This document shows positions 24,151-31,149 of a DNA stretch of 33,905 bases, one piece after another. The stretch is from NCBI GenBank assembly GCA_049281195.1, contig JBAPRR010000183.1:1-33905 (forward strand), given 5' to 3'. The number at the start of each line of letters is the position of its first letter. The stretch's first letter is position 1. The translations under genes were made by a program, and so were the position numbers. Under the pieces are notes generated by a model. The model saw nothing but the letters and a program-made list of their open reading frames with translations. It was not told the DNA's origin and made no database searches. This DNA comes from JBAPRR01 sp049281195 (GTDB lineage: Bacteria; Actinomycetota; Acidimicrobiia; Acidimicrobiales; CAVXTF01).

Positions 24151-25881
24151 CTACGAGGCGATCCAGCCATCCTGGAAGCGGAAGTTGTTGAAGTTGAAGG
24201 CCGAAGATGCGGCCAATCCTCGAATGTTCTGTGCAGCGAAGTCGATGTAGGGAAGCCAACCCCACACCACGTAACCACCGTCGTTGAACTGCTGTTCTTG
24301 AGCCTGATCCCATAGACGTTGTGCGGTTGCAGGCTGTTGGGCCGCCTCGGCTGACAACAGCAGATTGGTGGCCGCCTTACCCCCATTGGCCTGTGCGCCC
24401 CAGTGCGTGTCCCAATACGGCGCGTTGTATTGGATAAGAGACCTGTACTGGCCCGTCAGTGACGCCAGAGCTTGGGCCACCTGAAGGCAGAATGGCCGTA
24501 CATACGCTCCGCCGACCGAGGTCCAGTAGTCACCGGGCGATATGACCTTCAACTTGAGGTTCACCCCGGCCGCGCTGGCCTGCTGCTGCCAGATCGTTGA
24601 CGACTCGATCATGCCGGGGAGCACGTTGGCCGTGGGGAGCACGAAAGTGTTCCCGAGCACGCCGGCGTCCTTGAACAGCGATTTGGCCTTGTCCACGTCG
24701 TACTCAGAAGTCAGGTCATAGGAGAAGTACTGCGTATTCGGCCCTTGAAGGTCGTTGCCGACGTGAGCGAAACCACTCAGTGCGCCGTCAATAAGCTCCT
24801 GACGGTTGGTGAGCAGCTTGAATGCTTGGCGGATCCTGGGATCAGCGAACGGCCCTTCGTCGACGCGCATGCCGAACGCATACGTGTTCGATGCCGCCGC
24901 CGACTGAAGGATCTGAACCTGCTTGGAGGTCATCTGCTGACGAACCTGCTCGAGCGCCGGACTGACCAGAAGGTTGATCTGTCCGCTCAGCATGGCGTTC
25001 AACATCGCGTTGTTGTCCGTGAACGACGAGTCCACGATCATCCGGTCGACGTACGGCTTTCCTTCTTCCCAGTAATTCGGGTTACGGACGAAAACGCTCT
25101 GCTGTCCGGGAGTGAAGGACTGATAGACGAACGGGCCGGTCCCGGTGGGGTTCCTGGCGGTGCTGGTCGGTGTGGCACCGTCTTGAAGCACGCCGAAGTT
25201 GAACCAGGCGAAGATCGACGGGAACTGTGCACTCGGGACCAGCAGTGGAATCTGCAGCGTGAGCGCGTCGATGACCTTGACGTTGGCGAAGTCGACGAGA
25301 CCGACGAGGAATGCGGAGGAATAGTTGGCATTGGCGCTACTCCACAGCTGGGTGATGTTGTACGCAACATCAGTGGCCGTGAACGGCTTACCGTCATGCC
25401 AGGTCACACCATCGCGGAGTTTGAAGGTCCAGACGGTGGCGGCTGAATTGGCCTCGGCGGACAGTGCGAGCCCGGGAACGAGGGGGTACAGCTCATTACC
25501 CGCGTTGGGGTAGAAGAGCAGGTTGTAAAGGGCGTAGTCGCGAACGCAGTCGGGGTTCGGGATCGCCGTACCGGGGAAGAGGTTTTCCTCACTGCCCTGG
25601 GTCAGGCATCCGATGGTGAAGGTCCCGCCCTTCACCGGCGTCCCTCCTGCCAGTGCCGTCACCCCGGCCATCGGAACTCCACCTGAGGACGTCCCACCCG
25701 CGCCGGTGGTGGTCGTGGCCGCACCAGACGAGGAGGAACAGCTGCTGAGGATGCCTCCCAGTCCGATCGCGGCACCGGCTCCCGCGGCACCGAGCAAGAA
25801 GCCCCGGCGCCCCAGCATTCGATCTCCGAAGCCGTCCCCCATACGGCTTGATCCTCCGATGCCTTCAACTTCGCGCGTCAT
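24151..25881 (-). CDS. Substrate-binding lipoprotein of Opp/Dpp-type ABC importer (SBP family 5)
   Basis: The protein has 576 residues. ATG 25881 follows GAGGGAAGG. The N-terminus has a twin-arginine motif (GRRGFLLGAAG) and a lipobox ending in LSSC, then a Ser/Thr/Gly-rich linker, so it is probably exported folded by Tat and lipid-anchored outside the membrane. The body has family 5 features: FTIGCLTQGSEENLFPG, the VWTFKLRDGVTWHDGKPFTATDV signature, GTGPFVYQSFTPGQ, YWEEGKPYVDRMI and DPRIRQAFKLLTNRQELIDG. It is the first gene of an eight-gene operon (binding protein, two permeases, ATPase, enolase 2, GMC 2, small subunit, enolase 1), with operator B in its promoter. The ligand is unknown; hydroxyproline-containing peptides or betaines fit the downstream enzymes. 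Confidence 0.93.
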   Translation of the reverse strand: MTREVEGIGGSSRMGDGFGDRMLGRRGFLLGAAGAGAAIGLGGILSSCSSSSGAATTTTGAGGTSSGGVPMAGVTALAGGTPVKGGTFTIGCLTQGSEENLFPGTAIPNPDCVRDYALYNLLFYPNAGNELYPLVPGLALSAEANSAATVWTFKLRDGVTWHDGKPFTATDVAYNITQLWSSANANYSSAFLVGLVDFANVKVIDALTLQIPLLVPSAQFPSIFAWFNFGVLQDGATPTSTARNPTGTGPFVYQSFTPGQQSVFVRNPNYWEEGKPYVDRMIVDSSFTDNNAMLNAMLSGQINLLVSPALEQVRQQMTSKQVQILQSAAASNTYAFGMRVDEGPFADPRIRQAFKLLTNRQELIDGALSGFAHVGNDLQGPNTQYFSYDLTSEYDVDKAKSLFKDAGVLGNTFVLPTANVLPGMIESSTIWQQQASAAGVNLKLKVISPGDYWTSVGGAYVRPFCLQVAQALASLTGQYRSLIQYNAPYWDTHWGAQANGGKAATNLLLSAEAAQQPATAQRLWDQAQEQQFNDGGYVVWGWLPYIDFAAQNIRGLAASSAFNFNNFRFQDGWIAS

Positions 25882-25913
25882 TCGTTACCTTCCCTCGAAG
25901 CTTGGCGGGTTGC

Positions 25914-25929
25914 AGACTGTCGACAATCT
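25914..25929 (-). promoter_or_regulatory. Predicted operator B, upstream of the importer-catabolic operon
   Basis: AGACTGTCGACAATCT on the plus strand (AGATTGTCGACAGTCT on the minus) is a 16-base palindrome broken at a single pair. It lies 33-48 bases upstream of ATG 25881 and directly downstream of the predicted -10 box, covering the expected transcription start. It is almost identical to operators A and C. Confidence 0.8.
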
Positions 25930-25931
25930 GG

Positions 25932-25960
25932 ACCTTACATCCGCGAGGTACATGTGACAA
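25932..25960 (-). promoter_or_regulatory. Predicted sigma-70-type promoter of the importer operon
   Basis: On the minus strand a TTGTCA box (25955-25960) and a TAAGGT box (25932-25937) are separated by exactly 17 bases. The -35 matches consensus at five of six positions; the -10 is weaker. Operator B begins three bases after the -10, so a bound repressor would block initiation. Confidence 0.5.
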
Positions 25961-25971
25961 GTGTCTTTCTG

Positions 25972-26733
25972 TTAACAGGCTGAGAACGCTCCGGTGGTAC
26001 CTCCGTCGAGGCTCAGTACGGTGGCCGTGGCGTAGGGGGCGTCGAGGAGCAGCCACAATGCAGCCAGCGCGGTCTCTTCGGCTGAGGCGATACGTCCGAG
26101 CGGAACCCGACGCACCTCGTCTGCTCTTGCTTTGTCCGAGTCCCCCGACAACTCGAACTCGGCCTCGAGCATCGGCGTATCGACTGGACCGGGGCACAAC
26201 AAGTTGACGCGGATCGTAGGTGCGAGCTCGGCCGCAAGTGCTCTGCAGAGCCCCACCAAAGCGGCCTTCGTAGCCGCGTATGCGCAGTAGTTGGGAACCC
26301 CGATGAGTGACTGCTCCGAACCGATGAAAACGATTGACCCGGGCTTGTCTGCATCGATCATCGAACCGGCGGCGGCTTGCGCGATCAGAAAGCTCCCGGT
26401 CAGGTTGACCGCGATGGTTTCGTTCCAGATGTCGGGGGTGGTCTGCGCCAACGAGGCCGGGTACACGACGCCGGCAGAAGTCACGAGGGCTTCCGGGACG
26501 TCCATCTCCGCGCACACGAAATCAATCGCGGACTGAGCGGATACCACGTCTGTGACGTCGCACACGACGCACCGGTGTGTTCCACCTGAAACGGGCGCGA
26601 GATCGGAACAGACGGACTCAAGTGCGCTCAGTCGCCGACCGAGCAACGCCACCGAGTACCCACGAGACGCAGCCACTTTCGCCGTGGCGGCGCCGATTCC
26701 CGATGAGGCGCCTGTGATCAGTACCGTCGCCAA
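25972..26733 (-). CDS. Short-chain dehydrogenase/reductase (classical SDR)
   Basis: The protein has 253 residues. TTG 26733 is preceded by GGGGGAG. Motifs: TGASSGIG at 7-14 (NAD(P) binding), CDVTD, TSAG at 85-88 in place of the usual NNAG, Asn110, Ser139, Tyr152 and Lys156 (YAATK), and the CPGPVDTPM loop. All catalytic residues are present. An arginine pair in LGRRLSAL after strand 2 suggests NADPH preference, but this is weak. It lies upstream of the importer operon on the same strand, separated by a promoter and operator, and is divergent from the PLP enzyme gene. It may oxidise or reduce a hydroxyl in the same pathway; the substrate is unknown. Confidence 0.92.
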   Translation of the reverse strand: MATVLITGASSGIGAATAKVAASRGYSVALLGRRLSALESVCSDLAPVSGGTHRCVVCDVTDVVSAQSAIDFVCAEMDVPEALVTSAGVVYPASLAQTTPDIWNETIAVNLTGSFLIAQAAAGSMIDADKPGSIVFIGSEQSLIGVPNYCAYAATKAALVGLCRALAAELAPTIRVNLLCPGPVDTPMLEAEFELSGDSDKARADEVRRVPLGRIASAEETALAALWLLLDAPYATATVLSLDGGTTGAFSAC

Positions 26734-26801
26734 GATGCTCCCCCTTCATTTGTGTTCGACTCGCCTTTAAATTGTTCATGGGTGCGTTCGCGATGTTGTG
26801 T

Positions 26802-26837
26802 GGCCGGCTTGCGCCAGCTCAGGGTGGGAAACCGGCC
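26802..26837. repeat. Inverted repeat in divergent promoter region
   Basis: GGCCGGCTT (26802-26810) and AAACCGGCC (26829-26837) pair with one mismatch across an 18-base loop, in the gap between the divergent SDR and PLP-enzyme genes. No T-run follows. It could be a regulator site or an RNA hairpin in the leader; the sequence does not say which. Confidence 0.4.
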
Positions 26838-26874
26838 TGCGAGGAGACTCCACTGCGGCAGGGCCCGGAAGAGT

Positions 26875-26880
26875 TTGACA
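26875..26880 (+). promoter_or_regulatory. Consensus -35 box for the PLP enzyme-GH4 unit
   Basis: A perfect TTGACA lies 52-57 bases upstream of GTG 26933. Operator C begins nine bases downstream and would occupy the -10 region. No convincing -10 box is seen at 16-18 bases, which may mean a weak or activated promoter. Confidence 0.4.
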
Positions 26881-26888
26881 GTTTGAGC

Positions 26889-26903
26889 GATCGTCGACAG
26901 TCT
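26889..26903 (+). promoter_or_regulatory. Predicted operator C, upstream of the PLP enzyme-GH4 unit
   Basis: GATCGTCGACAGTCT matches operator B at 14 of 15 positions. It lies 30-44 bases upstream of GTG 26933, in the same relative position as operators A and B, and so places this unit in the same predicted regulon. Confidence 0.72.
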
Positions 26904-26932
26904 ACAACACTAGGTCTGCCCGAGGGAGGCAC

Positions 26933-27943
26933 GTGAGCGCGACACCCCCGATCATCCCCGGCTCAACGCTCGGCGAGACGAAGCTTCGGACCTTCATGGA
27001 CGGACGCGCGGTCCTGGCCCTTCTTCCAACTCCGTTTCATCACCTACCCCGCTTCTCCGAAGCGGTGGGGCGAGAAGTTTGGATCAAACGCGATGACCTC
27101 ACCGGCGTCGCACTGGGCGGGAACAAGATCCGCAAGCTCGAGTTGCTGGGTGCGCAAGCGCGGCAAGCGGGAGCGGACACCATGGTGAGCGTGGGCGCCG
27201 CCCAGTCGAACCACGCGCGAACAGTGGCGGCAACAGCGGCGATGCTCGGCATGACCTGCGAGCTGGTGCTCGGCGGCCCTCCCCCCTCGGAGTTGACGGG
27301 CAATCTCATTCTTGATGACCTCTTCGGCGCACACCTGAATTTCGTCGACACAACCGACTGGGTCACCCTCAACCGAGCCGCAGACGATCTCGGTAAAAGT
27401 GTTTCGGACGCCGGGCGCCGGCCATTTGTGATTCCGGTGGGAGGAAGCGTGCCGATGGGAGCCCTGTCCTTTGCTGCTGCCTTCACCGAGTTGCACGATC
27501 AACTGCTGCAGGCAGGGTTGCGTACCGCCACGATCGTCCACGCCTCTTCGTCGGCCGGAACACAAGCCGGTCTCGAGGTCGGTCAACGGCTCGTCGGAGC
27601 TTCGACGCGCGTCGTCGGCATCGACGTGGCCAAGATAACCGGGTCTCTCGCTGACGAGGTGCGCCGCCTCGCACATGAGACAGCGGGCCTGCTGGATCTC
27701 GATCTCGACTTTGAGCCGATCGTGCTCGATGCCTATTTGGGAGACGGCTATGGCATCCCGAGCGAGAGTGCCGATCTGGCCACGCGGCTGTTGGCGAGGA
27801 CCGAGGGCATCATTGTGGACCCGGTGTACTCGGCGAAGGCCCTCGATGCAGTGTGCCGGGAGACTTTTGACGGCCCCGTGGTGTTCTGGCACACCGGGGG
27901 AGTTCCGGCCCTGTTCGCAGAAGGCGTCCCATTCGTCAAATGA
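26933..27943 (+). CDS. PLP-dependent ACC deaminase/D-cysteine desulfhydrase family enzyme
   Basis: The protein has 336 residues; GTG 26933 follows CGAGGGAGG. The fold-type II PLP pattern is clear: LPTPFHHLPRFSEAVGREVWIKRDDLTG, GGNKIRKLE with the PLP lysine, SVGAAQSNHARTVAATAA, a SSAGTQAGLEVG phosphate loop and a C-terminal FWHTGGVPALF. These residues are shared by 1-aminocyclopropane-1-carboxylate deaminase, D-cysteine desulfhydrase and L-cysteate sulfo-lyase, which cannot be separated by eye. Its operator links it to the imino-acid locus, where an enzyme acting on small or D-configured amino acids would make sense. The GH4 gene follows after 41 bases. Confidence 0.9.
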   Translation: MSATPPIIPGSTLGETKLRTFMDGRAVLALLPTPFHHLPRFSEAVGREVWIKRDDLTGVALGGNKIRKLELLGAQARQAGADTMVSVGAAQSNHARTVAATAAMLGMTCELVLGGPPPSELTGNLILDDLFGAHLNFVDTTDWVTLNRAADDLGKSVSDAGRRPFVIPVGGSVPMGALSFAAAFTELHDQLLQAGLRTATIVHASSSAGTQAGLEVGQRLVGASTRVVGIDVAKITGSLADEVRRLAHETAGLLDLDLDFEPIVLDAYLGDGYGIPSESADLATRLLARTEGIIVDPVYSAKALDAVCRETFDGPVVFWHTGGVPALFAEGVPFVK

Positions 27944-27984
27944 AGTACACCCCACCGGGAAACTCCGAGCTGTAACGTCCGTCG

Positions 27985-29283
27985 GTGCCCAAGACGGTAT
28001 TCCTCGGTGCCGGCAGCACCGTCTTCGCCCGCAACCTGCTCGGCGACATCCTCGGCCATGAAGAGCTGGCCGATTCCGAGATCGTGTTGCACGACATCGA
28101 CGCCGGGCGGCTGAGCACCTCGGAGCTGGTGGCCCGTCGGGTTTGCGAGGCGCTCAAGGCTCCGGCGACCGTCACCGCGACCACCGACCGGCGCGAAGCA
28201 CTCGACGGCGCCGACTATGCGATCAACATGATCCAGGTCGGGGGATACGAACCGTGCACGGTCACGGATTTCGAGGTGCCCAAGCGCTTCGGGCTCCGCC
28301 AGACGATCGGAGACACGGTCGGGATCGGCGGCATCATGCGCGGTCTGCGCACGATCCCGGTATTGCTGTCGATGTGCGCGGACATGGAAGAGCTCTGTCC
28401 CGACGTGTGGTTCCTCAACTACACCAACCCCATGGCCATGAACTGCCGGGCCGTCAACCGGACGAGCAGGATCCGCACAGTGGGGCTCTGTCACAGTGTG
28501 CAGGGCACCGCCTTCGAGCTCTCCGTCGACTTGGGTATTCCCTACCGCGAGATCGACTATCTGGCCGCGGGGATCAACCACATGGCCTTCTATCTCAAGT
28601 TCGAGCGGGAGGGGGAAGACCTGTACCCCCGGTTGCAGGCGCTCGCCGAATCTGGGGACATACCGGACGAGAACCGGGTGCGCTACGAGATGTTGCGCCG
28701 ACTCGGTTACTTCGTGACCGAGTCGAGTGAGCACTTCGCCGAGTACGTACCGTGGTTCATCAAGAGCGAACGCTCCGATCTGATCAATCGCTTCAATATC
28801 CCCCTCGACGAATACCCCCGGCGCTGCGTGGCGCAGATCGCCAGCTGGGACGAGGAGAGAGCACGGCTCGAGCGCGATGGTCCGATCGAGGTGCACCGGA
28901 GCTTCGAATACGCATCGACCATCATCCGTTGCATCGAAACAGGAAAGCCTCGAGTCATTTACGGCAACGTGGCCAACGATGGTCTGATCGAGGACCTTCC
29001 CGCGGGATGCACGGTCGAGGTCCCCTGTCTCGTAGACGGAAACGGCGTCCAGCCGACGAGGATCGGTGCTCTTCCCCCGCAGATAGCCGCACTCATAAGA
29101 ACGAATGTGAATGTCCATGAGCTGACGGTCGAAGCGGCACTGACCGGTCGTGTCGACCACATCTACCACGCCGCGATGCTCGACCCGCACACTGCAGCCG
29201 AGCTCGATCTGGACCAGATCACGGCCCTGGTCGACGAGTTGCTCCTGGCGCACGGTGACTGGATCCCGAAGCGCAGGACGTAG
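27985..29283 (+). CDS. Glycoside hydrolase family 4 enzyme (alpha-galactosidase/alpha-glucosidase-like)
   Basis: The protein has 432 residues, normal for GH4. It has an N-terminal NAD-binding fold with GAGS at 8-11 and HDID at 36-39. The GH4 signatures follow: GDTVGIGGIMRGLRT, NYTNPM at 145-150, GLCHS with Cys169 and His170 (metal site) and GINHMAF with Asn198 and His199. GH4 enzymes cleave glycosides by an oxidation-elimination mechanism needing NAD and Mn. The overall pattern is nearest the MelA/alpha-galactosidase branch, but substrate choice within GH4 is broad. The GTG start lacks a strong ribosome site. It is probably co-transcribed with the PLP enzyme. Its link to imino-acid catabolism is not obvious; a glycosylated hydroxyproline source is speculation. 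Confidence 0.9.
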   Translation: MPKTVFLGAGSTVFARNLLGDILGHEELADSEIVLHDIDAGRLSTSELVARRVCEALKAPATVTATTDRREALDGADYAINMIQVGGYEPCTVTDFEVPKRFGLRQTIGDTVGIGGIMRGLRTIPVLLSMCADMEELCPDVWFLNYTNPMAMNCRAVNRTSRIRTVGLCHSVQGTAFELSVDLGIPYREIDYLAAGINHMAFYLKFEREGEDLYPRLQALAESGDIPDENRVRYEMLRRLGYFVTESSEHFAEYVPWFIKSERSDLINRFNIPLDEYPRRCVAQIASWDEERARLERDGPIEVHRSFEYASTIIRCIETGKPRVIYGNVANDGLIEDLPAGCTVEVPCLVDGNGVQPTRIGALPPQIAALIRTNVNVHELTVEAALTGRVDHIYHAAMLDPHTAAELDLDQITALVDELLLAHGDWIPKRRT

Positions 29284-29302
29284 CCGGATCGCCGGTGTGA
29301 TG

Positions 29303-29764
29303 TCAGTCCTCGAGCAGTCGGGAAGGTCCCAAGTCGATCTCGCTCAGCACGATACGGCTGTGGATCTCGCGCACGCCGATGGCACGGAGGCGGTCCACGA
29401 CGTCCTCCAGATCGGCGGTACCTGAGCAAGCCACCCTGATCAGGTAGTCGTACTCACCGGTCGTATGTGTGGCCGCGAGGACCTGCGGAACAGTTCTGAG
29501 ATCGTCTTCGAACTTCAGCCGATCGACATCGGGATGCAGCTTGGTGTCGGACAGCGCGATCAGGCTCCTACCGAGCGACCCCAGATCGAGTTTCGCGTGG
29601 TAGCCGCTGATCAGCCCGGACCTGTTCAGTCTCCGAACCCGGTCGGCCACGCTGTTGGCGCTCAGGTGTACCAGGCGCGCGAGCTCCTGGTATGTCAGCC
29701 GGCCATCGTCGAGCAATGCCGAAACGATCTCGCGATCGACGGAGTCCATCCGCACCTTCGCCAT
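29303..29764 (-). CDS. Lrp/AsnC-family transcriptional regulator
   Basis: This regulator has about 153 residues. It has an N-terminal helix-turn-helix (DREIVSALLDDGRLTYQELARLVHLSANSVADRVRRLNRSGLI) and a C-terminal RAM ligand domain (VLAATHTTGEYDYLIRVAC, then LEDVVDRLRAIGVREIHSRIVL). The family senses amino acids and forms octamers. Possible starts are GTG 29779, ATG 29764 and ATG 29749; the last follows GAAGGTGCGG, and all keep the whole DNA-binding domain. It converges with the GH4 gene, leaving 19 bases between stops. Being next to an amino-acid catabolic locus suggests a related role, but no site for it was recognised. Confidence 0.9.
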   Translation of the reverse strand: MAKVRMDSVDREIVSALLDDGRLTYQELARLVHLSANSVADRVRRLNRSGLISGYHAKLDLGSLGRSLIALSDTKLHPDVDRLKFEDDLRTVPQVLAATHTTGEYDYLIRVACSGTADLEDVVDRLRAIGVREIHSRIVLSEIDLGPSRLLED

Positions 29765-29841
29765 GGATTCCGCGGCCACGAGGGAATTGTACCGCTCTTT
29801 TCCCTAGCTATTCGACGATTCGCTGCGTTATCTGAGGAAGA

Positions 29842-30693
29842 TCAATATGGAACGAGGTTGAATGTGTTCCGTAGGGCACTTTCACCCAATCTCATCATCG
29901 GCGAGAAGCGGACGTTCGACAGAAAGTGGAGCCGGGCCAACCCCCGGCATTCCTGGTTCATCTCCGATTTGCCCAGAGCGATGCGCAACAGGCGGGAAAC
30001 GAGCATGTCGCTACTCAGTACCTGGTCGGCCTCGAGCCTCCAAAGATATTGATTCATCCGTCCGTTCCACAGCATGATCGCAACGGTTTCCGCGCTCAGC
30101 ACGTCGGCCGGTGAGTCAACCTTGGAGATGAATCTCCTCCACTCGTACCAGGAGACCGGAGCGAACATCGACTTCGGAAGGCGATGGTAAGGAACCACTT
30201 CAGCGACGGGTTCTGTGGCCATTCGACCGAAGGCGTGGTAGGGCAATTTCGAAAGGTCGTCCGCCTCGGCCACTGCCTTGTCCTGGTTCTCGATCCACCG
30301 GCACACGAACTCAGAACCGGGCCGGGATACGAACATGCCGTTCGTGAACTTGGCCTGCTCTTCACCCCAACCGACGAATTCGTGTTCGCCCAGCATGTCC
30401 AACATCCGTGTTAAAGGAGCCATGACAATGGAATCGATGTCTATCCACATCCCTCCGTATGTGCGCAGGAGCCGCGTTCTCACATAGTCGGCTCGAAACA
30501 CCACACTTGGCAAAGCATTCCAAACGGATTCATCGAGATCGGGCAGTAGCTCCAAGGCGCTTTCCCGATTCACAATCTCGAGCTTCAAAGAACACGAATG
30601 CTTACGAATGGTCTCAAGGCAAAGATCGAGATACGGAGGTCTCCGCTTGGCCCAACTCTGGTCCTCCCAATAGAGCCAAATGGTCTGGGTCAT
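29842..30693 (-). CDS. Glycosyltransferase with DXD motif (capsular polysaccharide/GT32-like)
   Basis: The protein has 283 residues; ATG 30693 follows AAAGTAAGG. Signatures: TIWLYWED at the N-terminus, VVFRADYVRTRLLRTYGGMWIDIDSIV with the DID metal and nucleotide-sugar site, and TNGMFVSRPGSEF. This is the pattern of the glycosyltransferase sugar-binding DXD family found in capsule and O-antigen genes (GT32-like). It is cytoplasmic with no signal peptide. No other polysaccharide genes flank it except the sulfotransferase about 2 kb away, so it may decorate a surface glycan. The donor and acceptor are unknown. Confidence 0.87.
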   Translation of the reverse strand: MTQTIWLYWEDQSWAKRRPPYLDLCLETIRKHSCSLKLEIVNRESALELLPDLDESVWNALPSVVFRADYVRTRLLRTYGGMWIDIDSIVMAPLTRMLDMLGEHEFVGWGEEQAKFTNGMFVSRPGSEFVCRWIENQDKAVAEADDLSKLPYHAFGRMATEPVAEVVPYHRLPKSMFAPVSWYEWRRFISKVDSPADVLSAETVAIMLWNGRMNQYLWRLEADQVLSSDMLVSRLLRIALGKSEMNQECRGLARLHFLSNVRFSPMMRLGESALRNTFNLVPY

Positions 30694-31149
30694 CCTTACT
30701 TTCTCCGATTCGATCGGTCAGCGTTCAAGCACTGCGTGCTGCTGCCGCCTCTAATGCCGCGACATGAATCGTCCATATACAGGCGACCCAGGCCCCCGAC
30801 TCCAGTCAGAGCAAGAGCGATCGCGTCCCGCAAAAGAGTTGCCACCCGATCCGGTGGCCTCATCGACTCCGGCTATTGCCATTTTCCCCCTACCGATATC
30901 TCCTCGATGAGATGTCGGTCCGCCCCAATAGGTTAACCGAGGCCACGTTGTAGGAGCCGTCGACAACGTGCTCCCCGATCCCCGCCCCGGCCCGTCAGCT
31001 CCGGGCACTCCCCGGCCATTACCGCGCGACTCCCCGCACCGTAGATCTGTAGCCGATGCTGCACGTTTGCCTCGATAACCGTGGTCATAGCGGCACATGT
31101 GCCGATTATTCCGAGCCAAAGTAGGTTCAAGTTCTTCGATACTAAATGA
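30694..31149. other. 456-base stretch without a supported gene
   Basis: Both strands were read. Open frames here are short, rich in Arg, Gly and Ser, and look like shadows. One minus-strand stretch near 30890-30985 reads GEHVVDGSYNVASVNLLGRT in a frame closed by a stop on both sides, and another near 30990-31140 reads LLWLGIIGTCAAMTTVIEAN. They could be remnants of a frameshifted gene but are too short to name. The stretch also holds the palindrome at 31091-31104 and presumably the promoters of the genes on either side. Confidence 0.5.
31091..31104. promoter_or_regulatory. Perfect 14-base palindrome upstream of a membrane-protein gene
   Basis: CGGCACATGTGCCG is self-complementary over all 14 bases and ends 45 bases before GTG 31150. 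Its size and place suit a dimeric repressor site. It does not resemble the GTCGAC operators of the catabolic locus. Confidence 0.4.

Noticed and set aside
27748..29253. A 501-codon minus-strand open frame opposite the GH4 gene
   Set aside because: The GH4 protein on the plus strand has every family motif; the antisense translation is low-information sequence.
30960..30966. Another GTCGACA sequence outside the catabolic locus
   Set aside because: Only the central bases match; the flanks lack the GATT...GTCT arms and it is not placed before a start in the locus, so it is not counted as an operator.
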